From RHLJ01 sp048058975 (GTDB taxonomy: Bacteria; Bacteroidota; Rhodothermia; Balneolales; Balneolaceae): a DNA stretch of 64,000 nucleotides. The position numbers and the translations under genes are program-made. The DNA lies in NCBI GenBank assembly GCA_048058975.1, contig JBLLNP010000015.1:31078-95077 (forward strand), read 5' to 3'. This document shows positions 25,926 to 34,479 of the stretch, in pieces. A model generated the notes under the pieces. That model was given only the letters and a program-made list of their open reading frames with translations, did not search any database and was not told the origin of the DNA. The first letter of the stretch is position 1. Every line of letters starts with the position of its first letter.

Positions 25926-27008
25926 TTAAGATCCGGCTCCCGACCAGGTTGAATCACTTTCAAATGTACGACCCATTGCTCGGAACTGTCTTACAAATGG
26001 AAGTTTTTGTCGAACTGCAGGTGCAAATTGTGAATATTCAATCATGAATAATCGGTTTGTTGACGGATCGTAATAGGTGAAATTAACAAAAGGCCCACCC
26101 ATTGCACCATTAATCATCTGCCAGGTCCCCAATGTTTCGTAGCCTAGTAATCGCCCTTTCTGGAAAGTTTTGGTATCAACCGGGCGACGATACTCCGTAG
26201 AAACATACATATCTTCAGTACTTCCTTTGATGTATTGTTGCATAAGAGAATCTCTGGTTTGATTGATCCAGTCGTTATCGAGGAAACTAATATCTGAAAC
26301 ATCGTCCTTCCACCAAATCCAAATCCAGCGATCATTTTCCGGTAAGTATCTCCGATAAGTTTGAAAATCAGTGGTATCCACGCTTTTGATGTAATCATGC
26401 TGAAAACGAACACTAAACCCATAATCCTGCCACAATGTGTCGGTATATTGGGTCTGCTCTTTCTTTTCATACACAAAGTAATTCCAGCGAAGTAACTCCT
26501 TTTCTAACGCGCTGTTTAATAAGGCACTTTCTGAATTGCGGATTTTCTCTGCCAGAGCAGAGTCAGAAGTCGAACTTAAAATCAACGCGTATTGGTCTTT
26601 GAACCATTGATCCTGAATAGGAAACGCAAAGCTCTCCCCTTCCCTTACACGCTGTTCTACTCCATCATCCAGGAAAGCCCGAACCTGCCTGCCAACATTG
26701 TTATCCGCGTCAATTGGTGATGCAAAAATAATATTTTTTGTCCTGCGGATTCGCTCCAACTGATCTCTCGAGCGAATAGGCATGAAGGTAAGATTATAAT
26801 AGGATTCGGGATTTGGCAACGTTAATACATCTTTTCCGAACGTATCACGGATTGCATTAGCAGTCTCGCTATTCCATTCTGTGGAATCCATTACAACTAC
26901 AAATTCACGGGTATTGCCTTGCGCGTAAGGGCGGTAATCACCGCTACACGAGATTAAAAATATAAGCAGAGCTACAAGCAGCGTATTGAACAGTCTGATT
27001 AAATTCAT
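25926..27008 (-). CDS. DUF4837 family lipoprotein
   Basis: 360 residues. The signal peptide ends in LLIFLISC (Cys21). The sequence REFVVVMDSTEW, IRDTFGKDVLTLPNPESYYNL, KNIIFASPID and later GYETLGTWQMINGAMGGPFVNFTYYD match the Bacteroidota DUF4837 family of unknown function. It lies between trpA and bioF with gaps of 8 and 5 bases, so it is co-transcribed with both pathways. Confidence 0.83.
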   Translation of the reverse strand: MNLIRLFNTLLVALLIFLISCSGDYRPYAQGNTREFVVVMDSTEWNSETANAIRDTFGKDVLTLPNPESYYNLTFMPIRSRDQLERIRRTKNIIFASPIDADNNVGRQVRAFLDDGVEQRVREGESFAFPIQDQWFKDQYALILSSTSDSALAEKIRNSESALLNSALEKELLRWNYFVYEKKEQTQYTDTLWQDYGFSVRFQHDYIKSVDTTDFQTYRRYLPENDRWIWIWWKDDVSDISFLDNDWINQTRDSLMQQYIKGSTEDMYVSTEYRRPVDTKTFQKGRLLGYETLGTWQMINGAMGGPFVNFTYYDPSTNRLFMIEYSQFAPAVRQKLPFVRQFRAMGRTFESDSTWSGAGS

Positions 27009-27016
27009 TGTAAAAA

Positions 27017-27811
27017 TTATTTTCCAAATTTCAGTGAATGTACGAAAGAAAAAACGTCCTTTTTCCAGTTTTCGTTGGGGTACGATTTTCTGATGGTATC
27101 AATTAAGGCACTTCCTACTATAAAACCATCGGCATTTGATGCGATATTTTGCGCATCTTGGTACGATTTGATTCCGAAGCCTACCATCACAGGGTTCTTA
27201 GTTACATTGGTTCGCACACGCTCTATAAAAGTCGCAACGGATTTAGAGACTTCTCCTCCATCTCTTGCACCAGTAACTCCGGTTACTGATACACAATAGA
27301 CAAATCCACCGGATTTCTGATCAGCGAGTTTCATACGCTCATCCGATGTATTGGGTGCAACCAAATAAATGATTGGAAGTCCATTCTCAGCAGCTTCTCT
27401 CTCAATTAACCCGCTTTCTTCTACGGGGATGTCTGGAAGGATAAGCCCATCTACACCAACTTCAGCAGCCTTCTTACAAAATTTTGAAACTCCATATCGA
27501 AGCACCGGATTCATATACCCCATCAGAATGATTGGGATCTGGGAAGATTTCCGAACTTCAGTCACCATGTCAAAGATTTTATCTATGCTGATGCCTTTTG
27601 AAATAGCTACATCACTGGAATACTGAATGGTTGGGCCATCGGCTAGCGGGTCGCTGAATGGCATGCCCAATTCGATGATATCTGCCCCGTTTTCTTCAAA
27701 GCCAAGAATAAGCTCAGCCGTAGATTCCAAATCCGGGTATCCGGCGGTAATAAAAAGACTCATTAGTTTTTCCGAGCCTTTCTCTTCAAATTTTTTTGTG
27801 ATTCTGTTCAT
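27017..27811 (-). CDS. trpA: Tryptophan synthase alpha chain
   Basis: 264 residues, TIM barrel that cleaves indole-3-glycerol phosphate to indole. The catalytic Glu and Asp are in DIIELGMPFSDPLADGPTIQ, and VSVTGVTGARDG is the phosphate loop. The ATG lies within a 20-bp sequence that is duplicated at 28006-28025, suggesting an insertion separated trpA from the gene upstream while leaving its start intact. Confidence 0.95.
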   Translation of the reverse strand: MNRITKKFEEKGSEKLMSLFITAGYPDLESTAELILGFEENGADIIELGMPFSDPLADGPTIQYSSDVAISKGISIDKIFDMVTEVRKSSQIPIILMGYMNPVLRYGVSKFCKKAAEVGVDGLILPDIPVEESGLIEREAAENGLPIIYLVAPNTSDERMKLADQKSGGFVYCVSVTGVTGARDGGEVSKSVATFIERVRTNVTKNPVMVGFGIKSYQDAQNIASNADGFIVGSALIDTIRKSYPNENWKKDVFSFVHSLKFGK

Positions 27812-27812
27812 T
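27793..27812. repeat. 20-bp direct repeat, copy at the trpA start
   Basis: TTTTTGTGATTCTGTTCATT. It is identical to 28006-28025 and covers the trpA start codon and its first codons on the minus strand. The 193 bases between the copies contain a palindrome and the 121-bp module. Confidence 0.85.
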
Positions 27813-27878
27813 TAATCGAGATTCATCAAAGGGTTAACCCCTTCGCTTGTTTATTTTTTATTGCATCAAAGTTAAATC

Positions 27879-27999
27879 TCCCCTTGAGGGGAGATGAAAA
27901 GTTGAACTTGTTCTTCAACTTTTCTGAGGGGTGTTAGAAAAACCGAAGCTTCACAAACACCCTCCGTCACTTCGTGACACCTCCCTCAAGGGAGGACTT
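27879..27999. repeat. 121-bp multi-hairpin module, copy 1 (upstream of trpA)
   Basis: Differs from the copy at 29773-29893 at only two positions. It contains TCCCCTTGAGGGGA, AAAAGTTGAAC with GTTCAACTTTT-type complement, GTCACTTCGTGAC and CCTCCCTCAAGGGAGG, that is, four successive hairpins. Next to it (27828-27843) is an AAAGGGTTAACCCCTT palindrome followed by CGCTTGTTTA, also present beside copy 2. Confidence 0.9.
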
Positions 28000-28005
28000 A
28001 ATATG

Positions 28006-28025
28006 TTTTTGTGATTCTGTTCATT
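28006..28025. repeat. 20-bp direct repeat, copy at the end of the zinc-ribbon gene
   Basis: Second copy of TTTTTGTGATTCTGTTCATT. On the minus strand it includes the zinc-ribbon stop codon overlapped by a relic trpA ATG (GAATGAACAGAATC), as if the two genes once overlapped as ATGA. Confidence 0.85.
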
Positions 28026-28428
28026 CTACAACTCTTTTCTGATAACCTTCTACTTTGAGTTTATCCCTTAGTTTATTTAAGCATTTTAGAATTTGACCAC
28101 GGTTCTTTTTACTCTTAATCCATTGTGGTAATCTGCTAGCCAAACTTTTATTAATGTTAGGTGTTCGTGTTCTGATTTTCGCTGAAACATAATCTTCAAG
28201 AAAATCCAAGTGTTCGAGGTTCATTGCCCAAAGTACTTCGCTACAGCAGTCAATCTTCAGAAAGAGTTCATAATCAGGGTAATGGTCTTTATCATCTATG
28301 AAGCCACACTGTGCACATGATAATCTATACCCGTAGTAGTCAACAGGTTTTGAACATTTAGGGCATTTTATCAACCTGTAATCACCTAACTCCCAAAGTC
28401 TCACCCCATTATCTTTGAACTCAGACAT
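28021..28428 (-). CDS. Zinc-ribbon protein encoded between trpB and trpA
   Basis: 135 residues from the ATG at 28428 (a GTG at 28431 is also in frame). The N-terminal zinc ribbon is CPKC (about residue 19) with CAQC about 15 residues later. The rest is helical and basic at the C-terminus (KSKKNRGQILKCLNKLRDKLKVEGYQKR). The ATG overlaps the stop of full-length trpB as TGATG, which argues for co-expression. I do not recognise the family; nucleic acid or protein binding is possible. Confidence 0.65.
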   Translation of the reverse strand: MSEFKDNGVRLWELGDYRLIKCPKCSKPVDYYGYRLSCAQCGFIDDKDHYPDYELFLKIDCCSEVLWAMNLEHLDFLEDYVSAKIRTRTPNINKSLASRLPQWIKSKKNRGQILKCLNKLRDKLKVEGYQKRVVE

Positions 28429-29629
28429 CACAAATTTTCCGAAATAGTGCCCATATCTTTATCTCCGCGGCCGGATAAATTCACAATAATAATCTCATCT
28501 TTGGAAGTCTGAGGCATCATTTTTTTAACCATGCAAAGGCATGTGCGGTTTCGAGTGCTGGGATGATTCCTTCTTTTTGAGATAGCAGTTTTACCGCTTC
28601 CATCGCTTCATCATCGGTTACCGAATAATATTCCACCCGTTTGGAATCGTGCAAATACGAATGTTCCGGTCCAATTCCCGGGTAATCGAGACCGGCACTA
28701 ATCGAATGTGCAAGTTCAATCTGTCCGTTTTGATCATGTAGTAAATAACTCAGAGAGCCATGCAAAATTCCGGGAGTTCCTTTGGTGATAGTCGCTGCTG
28801 TTTTGCCGGAATCCACGCCATAACCTGCTGCTTCAATCCCGATGATCTTGACATCATCTTCAATGAATGGATAAAACAATCCCATTGCGTTGGAACCACC
28901 TCCCACACAGGCAAGCAGATAATCGGGAAGTCTTCCCTCCTTTTCCAGAATCTGCTTTTTGGCTTCATCCCCAATCACCCGATGAAAATTACGTACCATC
29001 ATCGGATAAGGATGAGGACCAACCACCGAACCGATGATATAGAATGTATCTTCCGGATTAGTAACCCAGTCACGAATGGCTTCGTTAGTCGCGTCTTTCA
29101 GTGTTTTTGAACCGCTTTCCACACTTCGCACCTCGGCTCCCATCAACTGCATCCGATCCACGTTCAGCTTCTGGCGCTCCATATCTTCAGCGCCCATATA
29201 CACGATGCACTGTAGTCCGAACTTTGCGCAAGCTGTAGCGGTAGCTACACCATGTTGACCTGCTCCTGTTTCTGCAATGATGCGGGTTTTTCCCATTCGC
29301 CGCGCTAATAAAATCTGCCCAATAGCATTGTTGATTTTGTGCGCCCCTGTGTGACAAAGGTCTTCTCTTTTCAGGTAAATCTTAGCCTTTCCGTAATGTG
29401 CGGTTAGTTTATCCGCAAAAGTAAGCTTGGTGGGTCGACCTACATATTCATCCAGTAAGGCGTGATATTCCTTCTGGAATTCGGGATCATCTTTGGCTTT
29501 CAGGTATTCTGCTTCAAGTTCCTGAACCACTGGGATCAGGATTTCGGGAACAAACTTTCCGCCGTAATCTCCAAAGTACCCTCTTGCATTGGGTTGATTG
29601 TAGGTTGTTTTAACTTCTGTTTCTGTCAT
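28428..29629 (-). CDS. trpB: Tryptophan synthase beta chain, reading frame shifted near the 3' end
   Basis: The start is the ATG at 29629 (MTETEV, with GGAG 6 bases upstream), although the frame is open further into a repeat. RGYFGDYGGKFVPE, the PLP-lysine segment HTGAHKINNAIG and GGGSNAMG are all present. At 28520-28526 seven A residues (minus strand) lead to a stop after LKK at 28517, while the expected end (PQTSKDEIIIVNLSGRGDKD...) continues in the -1 frame to a TGA at 28428-28430. The joined product would be 400 residues, the normal size. The run reads A AAA AAA in frame, a classic slippery heptamer; a missing A by sequencing error is the simpler explanation. Confidence 0.9.
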
Positions 29630-29639
29630 ATTCATCTCC

Positions 29640-29657
29640 GAAGGGTTGAAACCCTTC
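29640..29657. repeat. GAAGGGTT-AACCCTTC palindrome before trpB
   Basis: GAAGGGTTGAAACCCTTC, an 8-bp stem immediately upstream of the trpB ribosome binding site. It is followed by GCTTGTTTA, as at the trpA-side copy. Confidence 0.6.
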
Positions 29658-29675
29658 GCTTGTTTAATTTTCATA

Positions 29676-29750
29676 GTCTTTCTGAGCAAAAGCGAAGAAT
29701 CTGCAAGATTCTGACTTGTGCAGATCCTTCGGAAGTATTCTCAGGATGAC
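29676..29750. repeat. Dispersed inverted repeat, GTCATYCTGAG type (copy E)
   Basis: 75 bp; left end TTTCTGAGCAAAAGCGAAGA, right end CCTTCGGAAGTATTCTCAGG plus ATGAC. Short internal TGCAAGATTCTGACTTGTGCA loop. It is of the same family as units A-C around the GIY-YIG gene. Confidence 0.75.
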
Positions 29751-29772
29751 ATCAATATTTCAATTCTATGTT

Positions 29773-29893
29773 TCCCCTTGAGGGGAGATGAAAAGTTGAA
29801 CATGTTCTTCAACTTTTCTGAGGGATGTTAGAAAAACCGAAGCTTCACAAACACCCTCCGTCACTTCGTGACACCTCCCTCAAGGGAGGACTT
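29773..29893. repeat. 121-bp multi-hairpin module, copy 2 (between trpF and trpB)
   Basis: Same length as copy 1 at 27879-27999, with two substitutions. It lies 12 bases downstream of the trpF stop, so it forms part of the trp transcript. Confidence 0.9.
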
Positions 29894-29905
29894 TCAATAC
29901 TTCAA

Positions 29906-30538
29906 TTATCCTCTGATCGCCTCCATTAACGCTTCAATTTTTTCGTAATCTTTAAGGCCGGGTTCTTCTTCCACCCCGCTGGAAATATCCACTGCAAAGG
30001 GATGAACCGTTTCCATTGCTTCTTTAATATTTTCAGGATTCAATCCACCTGAAAGGAAAAAAGGAGTATCACCCGTTATTTGTTTAAGAATATTCCAGTT
30101 AAACGTAGTCCCCGTTCCTCCCCATTGATCACCTATCTTGCTATCAAAAAGCAGGAATTCAGCTACCTCAGAATACAAAAGAACCTTAGCTTTAAGTTCC
30201 TCGATATCGTAATCAGGTGTAATATGGATTACTTTGATAATCGGCTTTTCGATCAACTGGCAGTATTCCAACGTTTCATTGCCATGAAGCTGAACCAGGT
30301 CCAATCCCGATTCTTTAGCTATCCGGTTTACTTCATCCAGTGGTTGATTCACAAACACCCCTACTTTTTCAGGACCTTCAATCCAATTAATGATAGCCCC
30401 TGCTTCGGCCGGATCAATAAAACGTGGACTTTTATCATAGAATATAAATCCCAGGTAATCCGCCATTGCTCCTGCTGCAAAACGGGCATCTCCCAGGTTC
30501 GTAATTCCACAGATTTTTACCTTGGTTTTATTAGCCAT
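29906..30538 (-). CDS. trpF: Phosphoribosylanthranilate isomerase
   Basis: About 210 residues from the ATG at 30538 (MANKTKVKICGITN); an ATG six codons earlier lies inside trpC and is less likely. The catalytic Cys is in KICGITN. VGVFVNQPLDEV, LVQLHGNE, FLLFDSKIGDQWGGTG with its catalytic Asp, and FLSGGLNPENI are TrpF signatures. It overlaps trpC by 8 bases. Confidence 0.93.
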   Translation of the reverse strand: MANKTKVKICGITNLGDARFAAGAMADYLGFIFYDKSPRFIDPAEAGAIINWIEGPEKVGVFVNQPLDEVNRIAKESGLDLVQLHGNETLEYCQLIEKPIIKVIHITPDYDIEELKAKVLLYSEVAEFLLFDSKIGDQWGGTGTTFNWNILKQITGDTPFFLSGGLNPENIKEAMETVHPFAVDISSGVEEEPGLKDYEKIEALMEAIRG

Positions 30539-31346
30539 TCTGTAAACTCCGTTCAAACTCTTCTTCCCCTTGCTCTAATAATTCAGAAACTGCTTTTCCG
30601 GGATCAGGCTGACGCATAAAATGTTCGCCTATCAAAGCGGAATGAATACCTTCACGCTGTAGTAGTGCGATATCTTCTCCAGTTGAAATCCCGCTTTCTG
30701 ATACTAAAACCGTTCCTTGCGGAGCTTGCTTCAGGATGGAAATCCCTCGGTGTACATCAACTTTGAAATACTTCAGATCACGATTATTTACTCCCAAAAT
30801 ATCTACTTCACTGAAATCAATCCGGTCAAAATCTTCCTGATCGTAGCATTCAACCAAAGCCGATAATCCGAATTCCTTAGCAGCTGCAACTAATTCATGG
30901 AGTTGACTTCCATCAGTAATTGCTACGATAATCAACACGGCATCAGCCCCATATGCCCTGGCTTCCTTGATTTGAAACGGGTCGATAATGAAATCTTTTC
31001 GGAGTAATGGAAGCTGAACTCGTTTCGAAATTTCCGATAAATACTCCAAATCTCCTTTAAAAAATGGTTTATCCGTCAAAACCGAAATAGCAGAAGCGCC
31101 TCCATCCTGATACCGAAGCGCAATATCAAGCGGGTTAAAGTCTTCACGGATAATTCCTTTTGATGGGGAAGCTTTTTTCACCTCAGCAATAATAGAAACC
31201 TGTTCTCCCTGAAGCGCCTTTTTGAAATCGATTCGTTCTTTTTCAAATCCTTCTAGTGAATGCAAGTCATTAAATGAAACCTTCTTTTTTCTTTTTGAAA
31301 GATCTGAGGTGGTTTGCTCAACGATTCGTTCCAGAACATTCTGCAT
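30531..31346 (-). CDS. trpC: Indole-3-glycerol phosphate synthase
   Basis: About 271 residues from the ATG at 31346 (MQNVLERIV), one base after the trpD stop. EVKKASPSKGIIREDF carries the catalytic lysine. LLRKDFIIDPFQIKEARAYGADAVLLI-type strand, LGVNNRDLKYFKVD and SESGIST complete the signature. It closes the indole ring of tryptophan. Confidence 0.94.
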   Translation of the reverse strand: MQNVLERIVEQTTSDLSKRKKKVSFNDLHSLEGFEKERIDFKKALQGEQVSIIAEVKKASPSKGIIREDFNPLDIALRYQDGGASAISVLTDKPFFKGDLEYLSEISKRVQLPLLRKDFIIDPFQIKEARAYGADAVLIIVAITDGSQLHELVAAAKEFGLSALVECYDQEDFDRIDFSEVDILGVNNRDLKYFKVDVHRGISILKQAPQGTVLVSESGISTGEDIALLQREGIHSALIGEHFMRQPDPGKAVSELLEQGEEEFERSLQNG

Positions 31347-31347
31347 T

Positions 31348-32376
31348 TCAAACTCCCACGCTGTTTGTAGCTTCCACAAAGTGGTTGAAAAGCTTTCGTG
31401 CTTTACCGGATTCAAGACTGTCTGTTGCTAGCTCTTTTGCATCAGCCAATGTTTCCACTTTTCCGGATGCCTGAATGGCAAATGTTGCATTCAGCAAAGC
31501 GATTTCTTTTTGGGCTTTGGTTGCTTTATTATCAAGGATATTATTGAAAATATCTGCGTTTAAAACAGGTTTTCCTCCCACTAAGCTATCCATTTCAACT
31601 CTTTGAAAGCCAATGGACTCTGGTGTAAATAAAATACTCTCTGAAATCAAACTATCCTGTATTTCAAATATCTCCGCATCAGAAGTTGTGCTTACCTCGT
31701 CAAGCCCATCATGGGAGTTAAAAGTATAGCCGAATTCAGTATCAAGGTTAGCAAGAATATGCGCCATTTTTTCGGCTACCTCTTTACTAAAAGCTCCGAT
31801 AACATATCGCTTTACTCCTGCCGGATTGCATAAAGGTCCTAGTATGTTGAAGAACGTCCTGAACCCAAGCGCTCTCCGAGCAGGCATTACATATTTCATT
31901 GCGGGATGAAACATCGGAGCAAACATAAAGGCCATTCCAACTTCATTATAAACCTGTTCAACCCCTTTATGATCTAATTCTATTTTAGCCCCTAATTGAG
32001 CCAATACATCGGCGCTACCGCATTTACTGGATGCACTCCGGTTTCCGTGCTTTATTACCGGAACCCCTGCTCCGGCTGTAACAACGGTTGAAACCGTGGA
32101 AATATTAAATGTTCCTGACTTATCTCCACCGGTCCCGACAAGATCAACCGCTCCGTCAACATTTACATTGACTTTAACTGATTTCTCGCGCATCACCTTA
32201 ACAAAAGCGGTTAATTCGGTAACCGTTTCGCCTTTTAATCTCATGGCCGTAAGAAATCCAGCAACCTGTTCTGTGTTAAACTCTCCACTCATTATCGCAT
32301 TCATAGAAGCTTCAGCTTCATCTGAATTCAGGTCTTCTGCAAACGAAAGCTTTTCTAAGACTCTTTTGATGTCCAC
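31348..32376 (-). CDS. trpD: Anthranilate phosphoribosyltransferase
   Basis: 342 residues. The glycine-rich PRPP site is DLVGTGGDKSGTFNIST (about residues 81-97). VIKHGNRSASSKCGSADVL and RTFFNILGPLCNPA follow. The start overlaps the end of the preceding lipoprotein gene by 22 bases, so the unrelated-looking neighbour is firmly in the operon. Confidence 0.95.
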   Translation of the reverse strand: MDIKRVLEKLSFAEDLNSDEAEASMNAIMSGEFNTEQVAGFLTAMRLKGETVTELTAFVKVMREKSVKVNVNVDGAVDLVGTGGDKSGTFNISTVSTVVTAGAGVPVIKHGNRSASSKCGSADVLAQLGAKIELDHKGVEQVYNEVGMAFMFAPMFHPAMKYVMPARRALGFRTFFNILGPLCNPAGVKRYVIGAFSKEVAEKMAHILANLDTEFGYTFNSHDGLDEVSTTSDAEIFEIQDSLISESILFTPESIGFQRVEMDSLVGGKPVLNADIFNNILDNKATKAQKEIALLNATFAIQASGKVETLADAKELATDSLESGKARKLFNHFVEATNSVGV

Positions 32377-32942
32377 GAGCTCCTTTCTCTTGGTTTTTCT
32401 TTCTCACTTAAATCATTAAGACCTGACTTATTATACGCTTTTAAACGAGCACGGTCTAAATTTGGCATGCCTTGTGGATATCGGGCAAATTCGCTCATAT
32501 TATACCAATCAGATTCGTTTTTATAATTTATTTGAGCGCTTTTTACATGTGAAGTCGCAGAAATAGGACCACCTATAATCCACATAGGGAAAGTTAAAAC
32601 AAGATAAAATCCATGCGAAACCGTAGAAACGCTACCTGCAAAAACAGCCAGAGAAGCTAAAGCGTTTTGCATATCATACCCTGTAAGTTTTGCGCTTACA
32701 ATTTGATCTTTAGCCAAACTTACAAAGGTATTATCCATGGTAATCAGAAATATACTGTCTTGTTCTATGGCCAATAATTCACCATCAATTTTTTCTACTC
32801 CTGTTTTTAACTCTACCCATCCACCAAATATATTCTGTGCCTCAAAGTCGGGGGATCTCAGAACACCTGATGGAGCAGTTGTAGTGGCACAACCAATGCC
32901 TACAAACAGTACTATAATTAATAATACGCTTTTAGTTTTCAT
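32355..32942 (-). CDS. Hypothetical lipoprotein within the trp operon
   Basis: 195 residues. Signal peptide with lipobox FVGIGC (Cys18). A beta-rich stretch (GGWVELKTGVEKIDGELLAIEQDSIFLIT) is followed by a hydrophobic segment (FYLVLTFPMWIIGGPI) and a polar tail. No known family recognised. It overlaps trpD by 22 bases and the larger lipoprotein gene by 11. Confidence 0.65.
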   Translation of the reverse strand: MKTKSVLLIIVLFVGIGCATTTAPSGVLRSPDFEAQNIFGGWVELKTGVEKIDGELLAIEQDSIFLITMDNTFVSLAKDQIVSAKLTGYDMQNALASLAVFAGSVSTVSHGFYLVLTFPMWIIGGPISATSHVKSAQINYKNESDWYNMSEFARYPQGMPNLDRARLKAYNKSGLNDLSEKEKPRERSSWTSKES

Positions 32943-34479
32943 GGCTCACAAATTGACTATTCCAAAAAATCTTCTCCATCTCAGGTTCCATTTCTTTATA
33001 AACAGGGGCTAATTCACGGAGCATTTTTCTAGGCCTTAAAAACATTTCGAATGCTTTAGTCATGTCCTGTTCTTTAACCCATTCATCTCTCATCCACTCC
33101 AAATAATATCCTCTGTTCTCAAGATAAAAAGAACCTTCAGAAGAGCTATCAGGTAAGGTAAATGACAAATAATATTCATCTCCGGGAAGTGTAGTAAAAT
33201 ACTTAGAAGGATTGTTAAGGGTTTGAGTTGCTAATTCATCATACTCTTTAGAGGTGCTATATACTTCAGGTTGAATTCTGATAGGTTTTACTTCGTCAAA
33301 GAGTTCTACTAACTGAATTTGGTCAATTCTCCAGTGTCCCCTGTTTAGCTTTAATTGAAGATTATTTAAATCTGCTCCTTGTGGAATTGGAATAACCTGA
33401 ACATCAGTTGCAAGAGGCCCTGTTTCTTTAAATGATCCAATCAGGTTCTTTTCCCCGTTTGTATAAAGTTCTATATCACCCAAAATGCGATTCATGCTTT
33501 CTACTCGTTCGGAAAAACCTCCTTCACTACGTTCTACCTCGGATAACACGTATGTAGCATTTTCACCCAGATAACTCAAAGCCTGGTAAAAAAGGAACGT
33601 ACTAAGTAGCGATTGTCTTGCTGAGATAACGATTCCATATTGTTTATCAGGATCAGTACTCGCGGGGACTTCTATTTTCAAAAACTCTTTCACGGCTAAA
33701 TCATTCGAATCTGCAAGAGAATAGTAATATGAATCATCCAGTTCATTAATCAGATCAGTTACATTTCCTGTTTCTGAAGTAATCGTAATTTCAATCTTTT
33801 CATTGGATGCATATCTGAATTCAGAATAACCTGTGGCCAGAACCTGTTTGTCATCACCATGCGGGAAATAAAGTAAATTGGAATACTTAATATTATGCGT
33901 TTCCAATGCTTCATTAGTTAATCTCAGCTCTAGCCTGGAGTCTTTGATACTAACCTGTTTTAAAGCATCTATATCGGTGGCTTCAAGTGATGGGAGTACA
34001 CTTGCTGAAAAACCTTCTGCTTCTAGTACAGATAAAGTGTCGTTGATATCCGTATAAAAAGTTGGACAAGACCCAAAACAAGCTTTTGTATTCAATAAGC
34101 AAAATGTGGTCATTGCTAATGATATCCCTGTTACAACAGAAAGAGCGGCGGCCCCTCCAGACATTTCAGTTACATTTGTTTCTATCAACTCAATGTCAGC
34201 AATAAATACATTCACAGAGTCTTCAAAAACCTCATCACGATATGCATTATAATACTTTGCATTCCCCCTAATCATTGAGTCGGTTTCAGAATAACTCCAT
34301 CGATTGAAAACATACACATCTCCACTCCCCATATGCGCCTTCATGTAAGTATTACTTAACTCTACTTCTTGTAATTTTTCAGGTGGAGTAAATTTTTTCT
34401 CTACCTTTTTAAGTGCGCTACATCCACTAATAAGTAAAACGCACATCAACCAAAAAAAAGTGATTTTTTTCTTACTCAT
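32932..34479 (-). CDS. Large hypothetical lipoprotein within the trp operon
   Basis: 515 residues from the ATG at 34479 (MSKKKITFF), which overlaps the trpG stop as ATGA. Lipobox LLISGC. A short hydrophobic patch (ALSVVTGISLAM) precedes a CFGSCPTFY motif seen in several Bacteroidota exported proteins. The rest is beta-rich with acidic surface. Function unknown; its job in a tryptophan operon is not evident. Confidence 0.7.
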   Translation of the reverse strand: MSKKKITFFWLMCVLLISGCSALKKVEKKFTPPEKLQEVELSNTYMKAHMGSGDVYVFNRWSYSETDSMIRGNAKYYNAYRDEVFEDSVNVFIADIELIETNVTEMSGGAAALSVVTGISLAMTTFCLLNTKACFGSCPTFYTDINDTLSVLEAEGFSASVLPSLEATDIDALKQVSIKDSRLELRLTNEALETHNIKYSNLLYFPHGDDKQVLATGYSEFRYASNEKIEITITSETGNVTDLINELDDSYYYSLADSNDLAVKEFLKIEVPASTDPDKQYGIVISARQSLLSTFLFYQALSYLGENATYVLSEVERSEGGFSERVESMNRILGDIELYTNGEKNLIGSFKETGPLATDVQVIPIPQGADLNNLQLKLNRGHWRIDQIQLVELFDEVKPIRIQPEVYSTSKEYDELATQTLNNPSKYFTTLPGDEYYLSFTLPDSSSEGSFYLENRGYYLEWMRDEWVKEQDMTKAFEMFLRPRKMLRELAPVYKEMEPEMEKIFWNSQFVSHEN

